DNA of 64,000 bases from Deinococcus budaensis (GCF_014201885.1 NZ_JACHFN010000001.1:434001-498000); one strand, 5' to 3'. Positions 43,447 through 55,753 are shown, counted from the first letter of the stretch. Notes: generated by a model from the letters alone, not told the origin. Program-made: numbers and translations.

Positions 43447-44558
43447 TACTTCGTGTTCAGGAAGTCCAGAATCGCCCGCGCGATCGCCCCGGCCACCCGG
43501 TCGCGGTAGGCGGCCTGGGCCAGGCGCGCGCCCTCGGCCGGGTTGGAGCCGAAGCCGATCTCGATCAGGATGGCGGGCGTGGTGGGATTGCGAATCACGT
43601 AAAAAGCGTCGGTGAGGACGCCGCGGTTCAGGGCGCCGGTGGCCTGGATCAGCTGCGACTGCACCTTCTGGGCGAGCTGGCGCGAGAAGGCGATCTTGGC
43701 CTGGGCCAGCAGGTCGCCCAGCAGGCTCTGGGCGCTGTTCGCCGCGCGGCGGGTGAGTTCCTGGCCGATGCTGCCGCCGCCGTTTTCCGTGACCGCGACG
43801 CTGCGGCTCATGCCGCCCAGCGGTTGCCCGAAATAGTAGGTCTCGATGCCGTGCGCCGCCGGGTTGGTCGAGGCGTTGACGTGGATGCTGACGTAAGCGC
43901 TGGTGTCCTTGTTGGTGGCGAGTTTGGAGCGCTGGTCGAGGTCGGTGGCCTTGTCCGCGCTGAGGTGGCGGTCGCTGTCGCGGGTCATGACCACGTCCAC
44001 CCCGTGCTTCTGGAGTTCGGCGCGCACCCGCAGCGCCACGTCGAGCGTGACGGCCTCCTCCTGCACCCAGCGGCTCTGCATGCCGGGGTCGTTGCCGCCG
44101 TGCCCGGCGTCAAGGACCACGCGGGGCCGCGCGGCCTTGGCGGTGCCCGTGGTGCGGGTCACGGCGGCGGGCTTCGCGGCCCCCGCCGGGGGGGCGGCAG
44201 GCCGCTGCGCGGTGGGGGCCCCGGTCGGCACGTCGATCACCAGCCGGGCCACCTGCCCCGGGCGGGCGGGCAGCACCTCGACGCGGGCGCTGGCGTGGCC
44301 CCGCGCGAGGCTGACGGTCACGCTGCTCCCCGCGACCGCATAGGCCGTGACGCCGGGGGCGCTCAGCGGTCCCTGGGCCGCAGGCAGGCTCAGGCCGAGC
44401 TTCACAGCCACGCTCTGGCCCGTCACCTTCGCGCTGGCGGTGGTGGGGCGCGGCAGGTCGAACACCAGCCGGGTGTAGCCGTCGTGGGTGCCCACGCGGG
44501 GCGCCGCCAGCGCGGTGCTGACGGCCGCGAGCAGCAGGGCGGGAAGAAAGCGCTTCAC
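43446..44558 (-). CDS. N-acetylmuramoyl-L-alanine amidase (AMIN-like plus Amidase_3)
   Basis: This exported 370-residue cell-wall amidase splits the lactyl-peptide bond of peptidoglycan. A signal peptide (MKRFLPALLLAAVSTALA when started at GTG 44558) precedes an AMIN-like beta domain (GYTRLVFDLPRPTTASAKVTGQSVAV). A Pro/Ala linker leads to the zinc amidase domain VVLDAGHGGNDPG, with QEEAVTLDVALRV, VSIHVNAS and ILIEIGFGSNPAEG. The GTG is favoured because a TACACT box sits 8 nt before it. An in-frame TTG lies 9 nt upstream. Confidence 0.92.
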   Translation of the reverse strand: MKRFLPALLLAAVSTALAAPRVGTHDGYTRLVFDLPRPTTASAKVTGQSVAVKLGLSLPAAQGPLSAPGVTAYAVAGSSVTVSLARGHASARVEVLPARPGQVARLVIDVPTGAPTAQRPAAPPAGAAKPAAVTRTTGTAKAARPRVVLDAGHGGNDPGMQSRWVQEEAVTLDVALRVRAELQKHGVDVVMTRDSDRHLSADKATDLDQRSKLATNKDTSAYVSIHVNASTNPAAHGIETYYFGQPLGGMSRSVAVTENGGGSIGQELTRRAANSAQSLLGDLLAQAKIAFSRQLAQKVQSQLIQATGALNRGVLTDAFYVIRNPTTPAILIEIGFGSNPAEGARLAQAAYRDRVAGAIARAILDFLNTK

Positions 44559-44566
44559 TGCCCGCA

Positions 44567-44572
44567 AGTGTA
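44567..44572 (-). promoter_or_regulatory. -10 box TACACT of the amidase gene
   Basis: On the minus strand TACACT ends 8 nt before GTG 44558. It supports the internal GTG over the upstream TTG as start. Confidence 0.55.
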
Positions 44573-44676
44573 ACGTTCGCCGCCGGGTGAAGAAACCCTG
44601 AAGCGTGAGAGGCGCTGGCCTGCCCAGGCTGAACCCCAGCTGACCGGGATGCTCACCCCCCTCAGCGCCGGGCCGC

Positions 44677-44682
44677 TAGGGT
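44677..44682 (+). promoter_or_regulatory. -10 box TAGGGT of the OstA-like gene
   Basis: TAGGGT ends 7 nt before ATG 44690, in the leaderless arrangement. It is divergent from the amidase promoter. Confidence 0.5.
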
Positions 44683-44689
44683 AGGCCCC

Positions 44690-45322
44690 ATGAACCGTCT
44701 CCTGCCCTCCTTGCTGGCGGCCCTGACCCTGGGGACGGCGGGCGCCGTCACCTTCGGGGGCCTGAACGTCACCCCACGCGGCCCGCAGAACCTCAATCTG
44801 GAAACCGGCGCGACCGACTTTCCTCAGGGCGGCACCGTGACCGACGGCCGCAGCGGCCTGCGCCTTCAGGCCGGGCAGCTTCAGCTTCAGCCCGGGCAGC
44901 GCCTCAGCGCCCAGGGGGCGACCCTGACCACCCGCCAGGGCGGTACCCTGCGCGCTGCCAACGTGGTCTACGACCTCGCCCAGGGCACCGTGACCGCGAC
45001 CGGTGACGTGACCTACACCGACGCCCGGCTGAAGAACCTCACGGCGGGGCGGATGGTGCTGCACGTCAAGACCGGGTTTGTCAGCGCGCACGGCGGCGTC
45101 CGGGCGGGCACCCCGGCCCTGAACGCGGCGGCCCTGGCCTTTGATCCGCGCACCGCCCAGACGGTCCTGGCTGGTCCCGCCCGGCTCAGCCAGGGCACCC
45201 GGACGCTGGAGGCGGACCAGGGGGGCCACCTGCTGCTCACCTTCAGCGCCAACCGTCTGCTGCGCGCCGCCAGCCGCACCGACGCGGCGACCCTGGGCCG
45301 CTTCGCGCCTTACCTGAAGTAG
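44690..45322 (+). CDS. Exported OstA/LptA-like beta-jellyroll protein
   Basis: This 210-residue protein has a signal peptide (LLPSLLAALTLGTAGA). A series of short beta repeats follows (LRLQAGQLQLQPGQRLSAQGATLTTRQGGTLRAANVVYDLAQGTVTATGDVTYTD), the style of the LptA/OstA-like periplasmic domain. Canonical LptA carries lipopolysaccharide, which Deinococcus is not known to make. The cargo is therefore unknown and may be another envelope lipid. It is divergent from the peptidoglycan amidase gene, suggesting an envelope role. Family assignment is moderate and based on repeat style. Confidence 0.65.
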   Translation: MNRLLPSLLAALTLGTAGAVTFGGLNVTPRGPQNLNLETGATDFPQGGTVTDGRSGLRLQAGQLQLQPGQRLSAQGATLTTRQGGTLRAANVVYDLAQGTVTATGDVTYTDARLKNLTAGRMVLHVKTGFVSAHGGVRAGTPALNAAALAFDPRTAQTVLAGPARLSQGTRTLEADQGGHLLLTFSANRLLRAASRTDAATLGRFAPYLK

Positions 45323-45376
45323 CTCCTGACCTGGGGCGGCGGGGCCGGGCGTCCCCGCTTCCCCCGGGGGGGGTTG

Positions 45377-46210
45377 TCAGCAGGGGCCGGAGGCCAGCAG
45401 GTCGCGGAACCCCAGGACCTCGCGGACGAACAGCGGGGCGAGGTGGGGGTCGAACTGCCGCCCCGCCTCGCGCAGCAGGTAGCGGGCGGCGTCGGCCTCG
45501 CTCCAGGCGGCCTTGTAGGGGCGCTCGCTGGTGAGGGCGTCGTACACGTCGGCCAGCGCCACGATCCGGGCGCTCAGGGGAATGCGGCACCGCCGCAGCC
45601 CTGCCGGGTAGCCCCCGCCGTCCCAGCGCTCGTGGTGGTGCCGGACGGCGTCCAGGGTCTGCGCCGGCAACGACGGCAGGCGGCCGAGCAGCTCCACCCC
45701 CCATTCGGGGTGACGCAGGATCACCGCGAACTCGTGGGCATCCAGGGGACCGGGCTTCTGGAGAATCGCCCGGGGCACCCGCGCCTTGCCGATATCGTGC
45801 AGCGCCGCGCCCCAGCGCACCGCCTGGACCTCGTCGGGCGCCAGCCCCGCCACGACCGTCAGCGCCTCGGCCCAGGCCACGATCCGGCGCAGGTGTCCCC
45901 CCTGCCAGCCTTCCGGGCCGCTGCCCTCCGGAAAGGCGCCCAGCAGTTGCACGGCCGCGTCCACCCCGTTCGCGGCGTCTGGCGCTCCGGCGCCCCGGCG
46001 CAGGCCGCACGGGCAGCAGATCGGCGGGAAGGCCAGACCCGGCCGTCCGGCGCGCGGCCCCGGCACACGGGTTAGCTCGGCCAGCAGCTCCTCGCCGGAC
46101 GCGGCGCCACGCTCGCCCGGCTGTTCCGGGAGCAGGACCCGCAAGAGTTCAGACCCCCTCTCTCCGGCAGGGGGGCCGGACAGGACAGAGGACGGGGCTG
46201 GGTCCGGCAA
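45377..46210 (-). CDS. HD-GYP domain c-di-GMP phosphodiesterase-like protein
   Basis: The 277-residue product has an HD-GYP domain: GGHLRRIVAWAEALT, GAALHDIGKARVP, HPEWGVELLG, HHHERWDGGGYPAGL and VALADVYDALTSERPYK. These are the metal-binding His/Asp residues and the GYP-type loop (here GGYP). It probably hydrolyses c-di-GMP. The N-terminal 90 residues show no sensor domain. The start is unclear. TTG 46210 is in frame, while a better placed ATG at 46214, 6 nt after a TAGCCT box, is in another frame that closes after 20 residues. Confidence 0.8.
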   Translation of the reverse strand: MPDPAPSSVLSGPPAGERGSELLRVLLPEQPGERGAASGEELLAELTRVPGPRAGRPGLAFPPICCPCGLRRGAGAPDAANGVDAAVQLLGAFPEGSGPEGWQGGHLRRIVAWAEALTVVAGLAPDEVQAVRWGAALHDIGKARVPRAILQKPGPLDAHEFAVILRHPEWGVELLGRLPSLPAQTLDAVRHHHERWDGGGYPAGLRRCRIPLSARIVALADVYDALTSERPYKAAWSEADAARYLLREAGRQFDPHLAPLFVREVLGFRDLLASGPC

Positions 46211-46220
46211 GCATGGGGGC

Positions 46221-46226
46221 AGGCTA
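46221..46226 (-). promoter_or_regulatory. -10 box TAGCCT upstream of the HD-GYP gene
   Basis: On the minus strand TAGCCT ends 6 nt before the out-of-frame ATG 46214 and 10 nt before TTG 46210. Confidence 0.4.
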
Positions 46227-46333
46227 AAAGAAGAGGTGTGAGGGGGGCGTGATAGCGGAGAGGAACCTCCAGCTGCCACAACGCGTCTGAAAAAGCACGT
46301 AGTTTGGTGAAAATGGAACCCCGCACCCCTCAG

Positions 46334-46351
46334 AAAAGGGGGGGCCTTTTT
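46334..46351 (+). terminator. Orphan terminator-like hairpin in a divergent intergenic region
   Basis: AAAAGG (46334-46339) and CCTTTT (46345-46350) flank GGGGG, followed by T. It lies between two divergent genes, where no annotated transcript should end. It may terminate an unannotated small RNA or an attenuated leader. Confidence 0.35.
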
Positions 46352-46399
46352 CATCCAATGCTCTAGGTCGGCTGGCGGCGCCGCGCCGGGGGGGTGCTC

Positions 46400-46405
46400 T
46401 AAGGT
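46400..46405 (+). promoter_or_regulatory. -10 box TAAGGT of the YmdB-like/ppc pair
   Basis: TAAGGT ends 6 nt before ATG 46412, in the leaderless arrangement. Confidence 0.5.
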
Positions 46406-46411
46406 AGGGCC

Positions 46412-47203
46412 ATGCTGCGCGTGCTGTTCGTGGGAGACGTGTATGGGCAACCCGGCCGCCGGGTGCTGGCCCAGCATCTCCCGACCCTCCGTTCCGGCTT
46501 CGACTTCGTGATCGTGAACGCCGAGAACGCCGCCGGGGGCTTCGGCCTGCACCGCGAGGCCGCCGACGCGGTGCTGAAGGCCGGAGCCGGCTGCATCACG
46601 CTGGGCAACCACGCCTGGCACCACAAAGACGTCTTCGCGCTGATGCTCGACGAGGCAAAGTATCCCATCGTGCGCCCGCTGAACTATACGGACCCCGGCA
46701 CGCCCGGGGTGGGCTGGCGCTCTTTCGACGTGAAAAACGCGGCGGGCGAGAGCGAACGCCTGACGGTCGTGAACGTGCTGGGGCGGGTCTTCATGGAGGC
46801 GGTCGCCAACCCTTTTCGGGCGCTGGACGACCTGCTGGAACGCGGCGATCTGGGCAGCGTGTTCGTGGACATCCACGCCGAGGCCACCAGCGAGAAAGCG
46901 GCGCTGGCCTGGCACCTCGACGGCCGGGTCGCCGCCGTGATCGGCACCCACACCCACGTCCCGACCGCCGACACCCGCATCCTGCCGGGCGGCACCGCCT
47001 TTCAGACCGACGCGGGCTTTACCGGCCCCGCGCGGAGCGTGATCGGCGCCGACCCGGAAGCCCCGGTGCAGAAGTTTCTCACCGAGCGCCCGCACCGGTT
47101 CTCGGTGGCCGCTGGCCCGGCCGAGCTGAACGCCGTGGCCCTGAGGCTGGAAGACAACCGCGCGCTGGCCGTAGAGCGCTACCGCTACCTCGAAGGAGAC
47201 TGA
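46412..47203 (+). CDS. YmdB-like (TIGR00282) metallophosphoesterase
   Basis: This 263-residue protein has the family motifs [66 protein letters not shown] and [19 protein letters not shown]. The Asp, Asn and His residues bind a di-metal centre. YmdB is a 2',3'-cyclic nucleotide phosphodiesterase in Bacillus. The D. radiodurans homologue DR1281 is structurally known. The ppc gene starts one base after its stop, so the two are co-transcribed. Confidence 0.92.
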   Translation: MLRVLFVGDVYGQPGRRVLAQHLPTLRSGFDFVIVNAENAAGGFGLHREAADAVLKAGAGCITLGNHAWHHKDVFALMLDEAKYPIVRPLNYTDPGTPGVGWRSFDVKNAAGESERLTVVNVLGRVFMEAVANPFRALDDLLERGDLGSVFVDIHAEATSEKAALAWHLDGRVAAVIGTHTHVPTADTRILPGGTAFQTDAGFTGPARSVIGADPEAPVQKFLTERPHRFSVAAGPAELNAVALRLEDNRALAVERYRYLEGD

Positions 47204-47204
47204 T

Positions 47205-49772
<2,568 letters not shown>

Positions 49773-50146
49773 GGAAGCGGGAACGTTAGGGGCACCACCG
49801 CAACCTCGCCGTCCTCCCAACCTCCCCCCTCAAGAGGGAGGATGTAACAGCGCAAAAGCTTCAGCCTCCCCAAAAACGGGCACAGCGGACGCCGCATAGG
49901 TAGAGGCAGATAGAGTCCGCACCGCCTCCACCACGCCTCAATCGCGCAGCGAGACGGTGGCAGTGACGAGAATGCACCAAGATCAAACGTTGCCGCCGAG
50001 GACGACGCCCGCCTAGCGCCGCCCGTCTGCCCTTGCCGAGCGCAGCGCTTCGCTCCCCCTACCCCCTGGGGAGGGGGCTGGGGGGTGGGGAAACGTCGAG
50101 TCAAGTCACCCTGCCAAAGACAACTCCGGCCCCTTAGCATGTGCCC
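49773..50146 (+). other. 374-bp gene-free region with G-quadruplex and dispersed-repeat-like sequence
   Basis: No gene is supported here. It contains CCTCCCCCCTCAAGAGGGAGG near 49822, GAGCGCAGCGCTTCGCTC near 50038, and a C-then-G block ending in GGGG-A-GGGGG-CT-GGGGGG-T-GGGG (50068-50090). These resemble short intergenic repeats I associate with Deinococcus genomes. Copy number cannot be checked from one window. The amylase -10 box lies at 50135-50140. Confidence 0.45.
50135..50140 (+). promoter_or_regulatory. -10 box TAGCAT of the secreted alpha-amylase gene
   Basis: TAGCAT ends 6 nt before ATG 50147. A GTG at 50141 would directly abut the box, so ATG is preferred. Confidence 0.5.
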
Positions 50147-51604
<1,458 letters not shown>

Positions 51605-51707
51605 GCGGGCGGCTCCCGGCGGACCGGCCCTCAGGCCCCGCCGATCTCTGGGCCGCTCGCCGGGCCGACGGCGGCGGTCAGCCTCACGGGGGAAAGCTCC
51701 TTTGCAC

Positions 51708-51713
51708 TACCAT
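51708..51713 (+). promoter_or_regulatory. -10 box TACCAT of the ClC-type gene
   Basis: TACCAT ends 8 nt before ATG 51722, in the leaderless arrangement. Confidence 0.45.
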
Positions 51714-51721
51714 GCGGCCTG

Positions 51722-53377
51722 ATGCGTTCTCCCCTGCCCCGCGCCGTCCTGACCCGCCTGGAGACGGGCCGCCTGGTCGTGCTCAGCGGGCTGCTGGGAG
51801 TGCTGGTGGGCGGCCTGTGCGTGGGGCTGCGGCTGACATTGAACGCGCTGCTGGAAGTGGGAGCCTGGATCACGGGCTACGCGCCGCCCGGCACCCCCGG
51901 CGAGGGCGGGCTGCTGATGGCGTTCGGCCAGGGGCTGCCCTGGGGCCTGCTGCTGGCGCTGCCCCTGGTGGGAGCCGCCTGCGCCTGGCTGGTGCCGCGC
52001 GACGAGGGCGACCCCCTCAACCAGTTGGTGCGCGGCTACCACGCGCGCGGGCCAGCGCCGGACGCCGTCAGTCAGGGGCGGACACTGCTCGCCGCCGGAC
52101 TGGGCTACGCCTCGGGGCTGCTGGTGGGCCGCGACTCGCCCTTCACACTGGTGGGCGGAGTGGGCGCCCGGCTGCTGGGGCGCGCGACCCGGCTGGACAC
52201 GGCCGAGCGGCGCACCCTGACGCTGGCGGGCGCGGCGGCGGCGCTGGGGGCCGTGCTGCACGCGCCGCTGGCCGCCGCTGTGCTCGTCACCGAGGTCCTG
52301 TACCGCCGCTTCGAGTTCGAATTCGAGGTGCTGATGCCCTGCGTGCTCGCCTCGGTCGCGGCCTACGCGGTGTATGGCCTGGCGTTCGGCTTCTCGCCGC
52401 TGCTGAGCGTGGAGGCGTTTCAGGGACCGGCGCTGGCGCAGCTGGGGCCGCTGCTGGGGGTGGCGCTGGGAGTCACGCTGGCCGCCTGGGGGGCGCTGCT
52501 GGCCTGCCGGGTGATTCCGGACGCCTGGACAGCGGGGGGCCGCAACCGGGTGATCGCGGGCGGCGCCTTCGGGCTGCTGACGGCGGCGCTGGCCGTCTGG
52601 AGCACCCCGGCGGTGCTGGGCGACGGTTCCGGCTGGACGCAACTCGGCGTGTCGGGGTTCCTGGGGCCGGAAGCGCTGGGGGTCGGCGCGTGGCGCTGGC
52701 TGCTGCTGGCGCTGGGAGCGCGCCTGGCCTTCGGGGGCGGCGTGCTGCCCTCGGTGGGGGTGGGCGGGTTGCTGGGCGTCGGCCTGGGCACGGCGCTGGG
52801 GGTGGACCCCGCCGCCGCCGCCCTGGTCGGCGCGGTCGCCTTTCTGACCGTGACGCTCAACGCGCCCATCGCCGCCGCGCTGCTCGCCGTCGCCTGGAGC
52901 GGGGACGCGCTGCTCCCCGCCGCCCTGCTCACGGCGGGGCTGGCCCACGTCCTCAGCGGCGAGACGGGCCTGCTGCCCGCCCAGGCCCGCTCGCGCGCCG
53001 CCAGTCCGGTCCACGCCGGGCCGCCCCCGCTGCCCGAGGGCGTGCGTTTCGTGCCCCGGCGCCCGGCACCCACGCCCGCCACGCTCCTGCACGCGCCCGC
53101 CGAGGCGGGGGGCGGCGGCGGCGCAGCAGACGGCCCCGCACCGCTGGCCTCCGAGCAGGAACTGTACCGCCGGGCGGTGCCGGGCGGCTGGCAGGGCGCG
53201 CGGCTCTCGGTGCTGTCGCTGCCCCCCGGCGTGGAGGTCGTGGGCGTGGTGCGGGGCGGCGCCGTGCAGGCGCCCCGGCCCCAGCTGCGCCTCACCGCCG
53301 ACGACGAACTCGTCTTTCTGGCCCGCCCCGACGCCTACGCCGCGCTCGAAGGCGTGCTGCGGTTGCCAGGAGCCTGA
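51722..53377 (+). CDS. ClC-family chloride channel/transporter with C-terminal TrkA_C-like domain
   Basis: This 551-residue membrane protein has about ten or more helices. ClC features are visible: GRDSPFTLVGGVGARLLGR in place of the usual GREGP loop, LGAVLHAPLAAAVLVTEVLYRRFEFE, GGVLPSVGVGGLLGVGLG and LTVTLNAPIAAALLAV. The gating Glu position reads Asp and the next Gly is Ser, which would alter gating or selectivity. After a Pro-rich linker, the last 75 residues (ARLSVLSLPPGVEVVGVVRGG...RLTADDELVFLARPDAYAALEGVL) look like a TrkA_C/RCK_C regulatory domain rather than CBS. The ion transported is unproven. Confidence 0.8.
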   Translation: MRSPLPRAVLTRLETGRLVVLSGLLGVLVGGLCVGLRLTLNALLEVGAWITGYAPPGTPGEGGLLMAFGQGLPWGLLLALPLVGAACAWLVPRDEGDPLNQLVRGYHARGPAPDAVSQGRTLLAAGLGYASGLLVGRDSPFTLVGGVGARLLGRATRLDTAERRTLTLAGAAAALGAVLHAPLAAAVLVTEVLYRRFEFEFEVLMPCVLASVAAYAVYGLAFGFSPLLSVEAFQGPALAQLGPLLGVALGVTLAAWGALLACRVIPDAWTAGGRNRVIAGGAFGLLTAALAVWSTPAVLGDGSGWTQLGVSGFLGPEALGVGAWRWLLLALGARLAFGGGVLPSVGVGGLLGVGLGTALGVDPAAAALVGAVAFLTVTLNAPIAAALLAVAWSGDALLPAALLTAGLAHVLSGETGLLPAQARSRAASPVHAGPPPLPEGVRFVPRRPAPTPATLLHAPAEAGGGGGAADGPAPLASEQELYRRAVPGGWQGARLSVLSLPPGVEVVGVVRGGAVQAPRPQLRLTADDELVFLARPDAYAALEGVLRLPGA

Positions 53378-53611
53378 GCTTCCGTCTCCGGGCCGGAAAC
53401 CGGGCGGGCGAGAAGCCCCGCCACCTGCCCCGGGCGCAGGCGAGCCGCTACAGGACTGTTCCAGGCGAGGGGGTCAGGGCTGGAAGGCACGCGGTTCAGG
53501 GGGCATTGAAGGCGAGAGGGAGAACCTGAACCCAGCGCTTCCCGGCACATCACCAGACGCAGCGGGGTCCACCCGGTCGGGACGGCGGCGCGCCTCCCGG
53601 CGGCAGCGGCC

Positions 53612-53617
53612 CATACT
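53612..53617 (+). promoter_or_regulatory. -10-like box CATACT of the MFS gene
   Basis: CATACT (TATACT with one change) ends 6 nt before GTG 53624. The preceding 230 bp hold no gene. Confidence 0.4.
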
Positions 53618-53623
53618 GCGCGG

Positions 53624-54859
53624 GTGACTGCCGCCCGCACCCGCCCCGACTGGACCCCCAACGAACGCCTCGGCATCCTCAACGGCTGGCTGGTGTTTCT
53701 GGGCGACGGCTTTTTCAGCGTTTCGGTGGTCGTGGCGGGCTTCGCGGCGCGGCTGGGCGCCCCCAATTTCGTGATCGGGCTGCTGCCGGCCATCGCCGGG
53801 GGCGGGTGGATGCTGCCGCAACTGCTGGTGGCCTCGCGGGTGCGCTCGCTGCCCTACAAGCTGCCGACCTACCGCTCGGCGGCGCTGGTGCGGATGCTGA
53901 CGTACCTGGCGATGGTCCTGATCGCCGCGACCCTGGCCGACCGCCCCGCGCTGTGCCTGACCCTCTTTATCCTGGCAATGGTCCTGAACGCGCTCGCCTC
54001 GGGGGTGGCGGGGCTGCCCTTTTTGGAGGTCGTGAGCAAGACGGTCGCGCCTGAGCGCCGCGCCCGGTACTTCGGCACCCGCAACCTGTGGGGCGGCCTG
54101 CTGGCCTTCGGGGCGGGGCTGGCGGTGCGCGCCATCCTGGGGTCGGACCTGGCCTTCCCGCTGAACTACGCCCTGATCTTCCTGCTGGCGACGGTGGCCT
54201 TTACGCTGGGCTACGGGGTCTTCGGCCGGGTGACCGAGCCGCCCGACCAACCGCTCGCGCCCGGAAATCTGCGCGACGAGATCCGCGCGATTCCGCAGAC
54301 GCTGGCCGACGGGCACTTCCGCGCCTTCCTGACTGTGCGGCTGCTGCTGGCCGCAGCGAGCATGGCCGAGCCGTTCTACGCAGTCTATGCCCTGCGTGAC
54401 CTGAACTACCCGGCGGCCACCCTAGGCGTCTTCGTGATGGCGCTGACCGGCGCGGCCCCCTTTTCCAACCTGGTCTGGCAGCGGGTGGCCGAGCGCAAGG
54501 GGTCGAGGCGCATCCTGCGCTACGCCACCGTCTGCGCGGGGCTGGCGCCGCTGGTCGCCCTGACCGTGGGCACGCTGGGTCTCGGCAGCCTGGCCTACCT
54601 GGGGGTGTTCATCCTGTCGAGCGTGGCGCTTCAGGGCTTCAACCTGGGGCACACCAACCATCTGCTCAACATCGCGCCCCCGGATGCCCGCAGCCGCTAC
54701 ATCGGCACGCTGAACACGCTGGTGGGCGCGGCCCTCTTCGCCCCGGTCGCGGGCGGGCTGCTGGCCGACGCCGCCGGATACCGGGCGGTGTTCGTCCTCA
54801 GCGCCCTGCTGTTCGCGGCGGCGTGGTGGCAGTGCGGGCGGCTGCGGCGGGACGCCTGA
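53624..54859 (+). CDS. MFS transporter
   Basis: This 411-residue major facilitator protein has about twelve membrane segments, such as LGILNGWLVFLGDGFFSVSVVVAGFAARLG, ALCLTLFILAMVLNALASGVAGLPFLEVV and LGVFIL. The loop PERRARYFGTRNLWGG matches a signature of MFS_1 proteins found in Deinococcus-Thermus and Chloroflexi. The central loop between halves is short (RVTEPPDQPLAPGNLRDE). Substrate and direction are unknown. The GTG start has a CATACT box 6 nt upstream. It is convergent with the amino-acid ABC ATPase gene. Confidence 0.85.
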   Translation: MTAARTRPDWTPNERLGILNGWLVFLGDGFFSVSVVVAGFAARLGAPNFVIGLLPAIAGGGWMLPQLLVASRVRSLPYKLPTYRSAALVRMLTYLAMVLIAATLADRPALCLTLFILAMVLNALASGVAGLPFLEVVSKTVAPERRARYFGTRNLWGGLLAFGAGLAVRAILGSDLAFPLNYALIFLLATVAFTLGYGVFGRVTEPPDQPLAPGNLRDEIRAIPQTLADGHFRAFLTVRLLLAAASMAEPFYAVYALRDLNYPAATLGVFVMALTGAAPFSNLVWQRVAERKGSRRILRYATVCAGLAPLVALTVGTLGLGSLAYLGVFILSSVALQGFNLGHTNHLLNIAPPDARSRYIGTLNTLVGAALFAPVAGGLLADAAGYRAVFVLSALLFAAAWWQCGRLRRDA

Positions 54860-54861
54860 GG

Positions 54862-54906
54862 GCCGGTCGACTGGGTGCCGGTCGACTGGGTGCTGGTCGG
54901 CTGGGC
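54862..54906 (+). repeat. Three 15-bp tandem repeats between MFS and ABC ATPase genes
   Basis: GCCGGTCGACTGGGT occurs twice in tandem (54862-54876, 54877-54891). A diverged third copy, GCTGGTCGGCTGGGC (54892-54906), follows. It occupies nearly all of the convergent intergenic gap. Confidence 0.85.
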
Positions 54907-54913
54907 GCTCCCC

Positions 54914-55651
54914 TCAGTGCCCCAGAATCTTGCTCAGGAATACCCGCGCCCGCTCGTGCTGGGGGTTGTTGTAAAAGGCCTCCGGCGTGGTGTCCTCCAC
55001 GATCAGGCCCTGGTCGAAAAAGAGGATGCGGTCGGCCACCTCGCGGGCAAAGCCCATCTCGTGGGTCACGACCAGCATGGTCATGCCGCCGCGCGCGAGG
55101 TCCTTCATCACGTCGAGCACTTCCTTGATCATCTCGGGATCAAGGGCCGAGGTCGGCTCGTCGAAGAGCATCACCTTGGGGTCCATCGCCAGGGCGCGGG
55201 CGATGGCGACGCGCTGCTGCTGCCCGCCCGACAGCTGGGCCGGGAACTTGTGGGCCTGCTCCTCGATGCCGACCCGCCTGAGCAGTTCCAGCGCCCGGCG
55301 CTCCGCCTCGGCCTTGTTCGTGCGCCGCACGCGGGTGGGCGCCAGCGTCACGTTTTCCAGCACGCTGAGGTGCGGAAAGAGATTGAAGCTTTGAAAGACC
55401 ATGCCGACCTCGCGCCGCACCGCGTCGAGGTTGCGCGCCCCCTGGAGCGGGATGCCGTCCACGACCACGCTGCCGCCGTCGTGGGGGTCGAGCGCGTTGA
55501 GGGTGCGGATAAAGGTGCTCTTGCCGCTGCCCGAGGGGCCGATCACGACCACGACCTCGCCGGGCTGCACGGTCAGGCTCACTCCGCGCAGGGCGTGGAA
55601 GCTCCCGAAGTGCTTGTGAACGTCACTTGCCACGATGATCGGCTCGGCCAT
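54914..55651 (-). CDS. Amino-acid ABC transporter ATP-binding protein (GlnQ type)
   Basis: This 245-residue ATPase of polar amino-acid importers has Walker [22 protein letters not shown] loop [20 protein letters not shown], signature [17 protein letters not shown], Walker [16 protein letters not shown] and switch His [12 protein letters not shown]. The ATG at 55651 has TACACT 7 nt upstream. The likely cognate permease (59109-59903) and binding protein (60080-60838) are on the same strand but lie beyond two TRAP genes on the opposite strand, so expression must be independent. Confidence 0.94.
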   Translation of the reverse strand: MAEPIIVASDVHKHFGSFHALRGVSLTVQPGEVVVVIGPSGSGKSTFIRTLNALDPHDGGSVVVDGIPLQGARNLDAVRREVGMVFQSFNLFPHLSVLENVTLAPTRVRRTNKAEAERRALELLRRVGIEEQAHKFPAQLSGGQQQRVAIARALAMDPKVMLFDEPTSALDPEMIKEVLDVMKDLARGGMTMLVVTHEMGFAREVADRILFFDQGLIVEDTTPEAFYNNPQHERARVFLSKILGH

Positions 55652-55658
55652 GGGGCGA

Positions 55659-55664
55659 AGTGTA
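55659..55664 (-). promoter_or_regulatory. -10 box TACACT of the GlnQ-type gene
   Basis: On the minus strand TACACT ends 7 nt before ATG 55651, in the leaderless arrangement. Confidence 0.6.
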
Positions 55665-55753
55665 GAGCATCCGCCCCGCGCGTGGCCCGCCGGGACCGGG
55701 ATCCCGCCGACCAGCACGGGGCCCTCCCCGCACCAGGGCGCCGGGGCCGCGCG

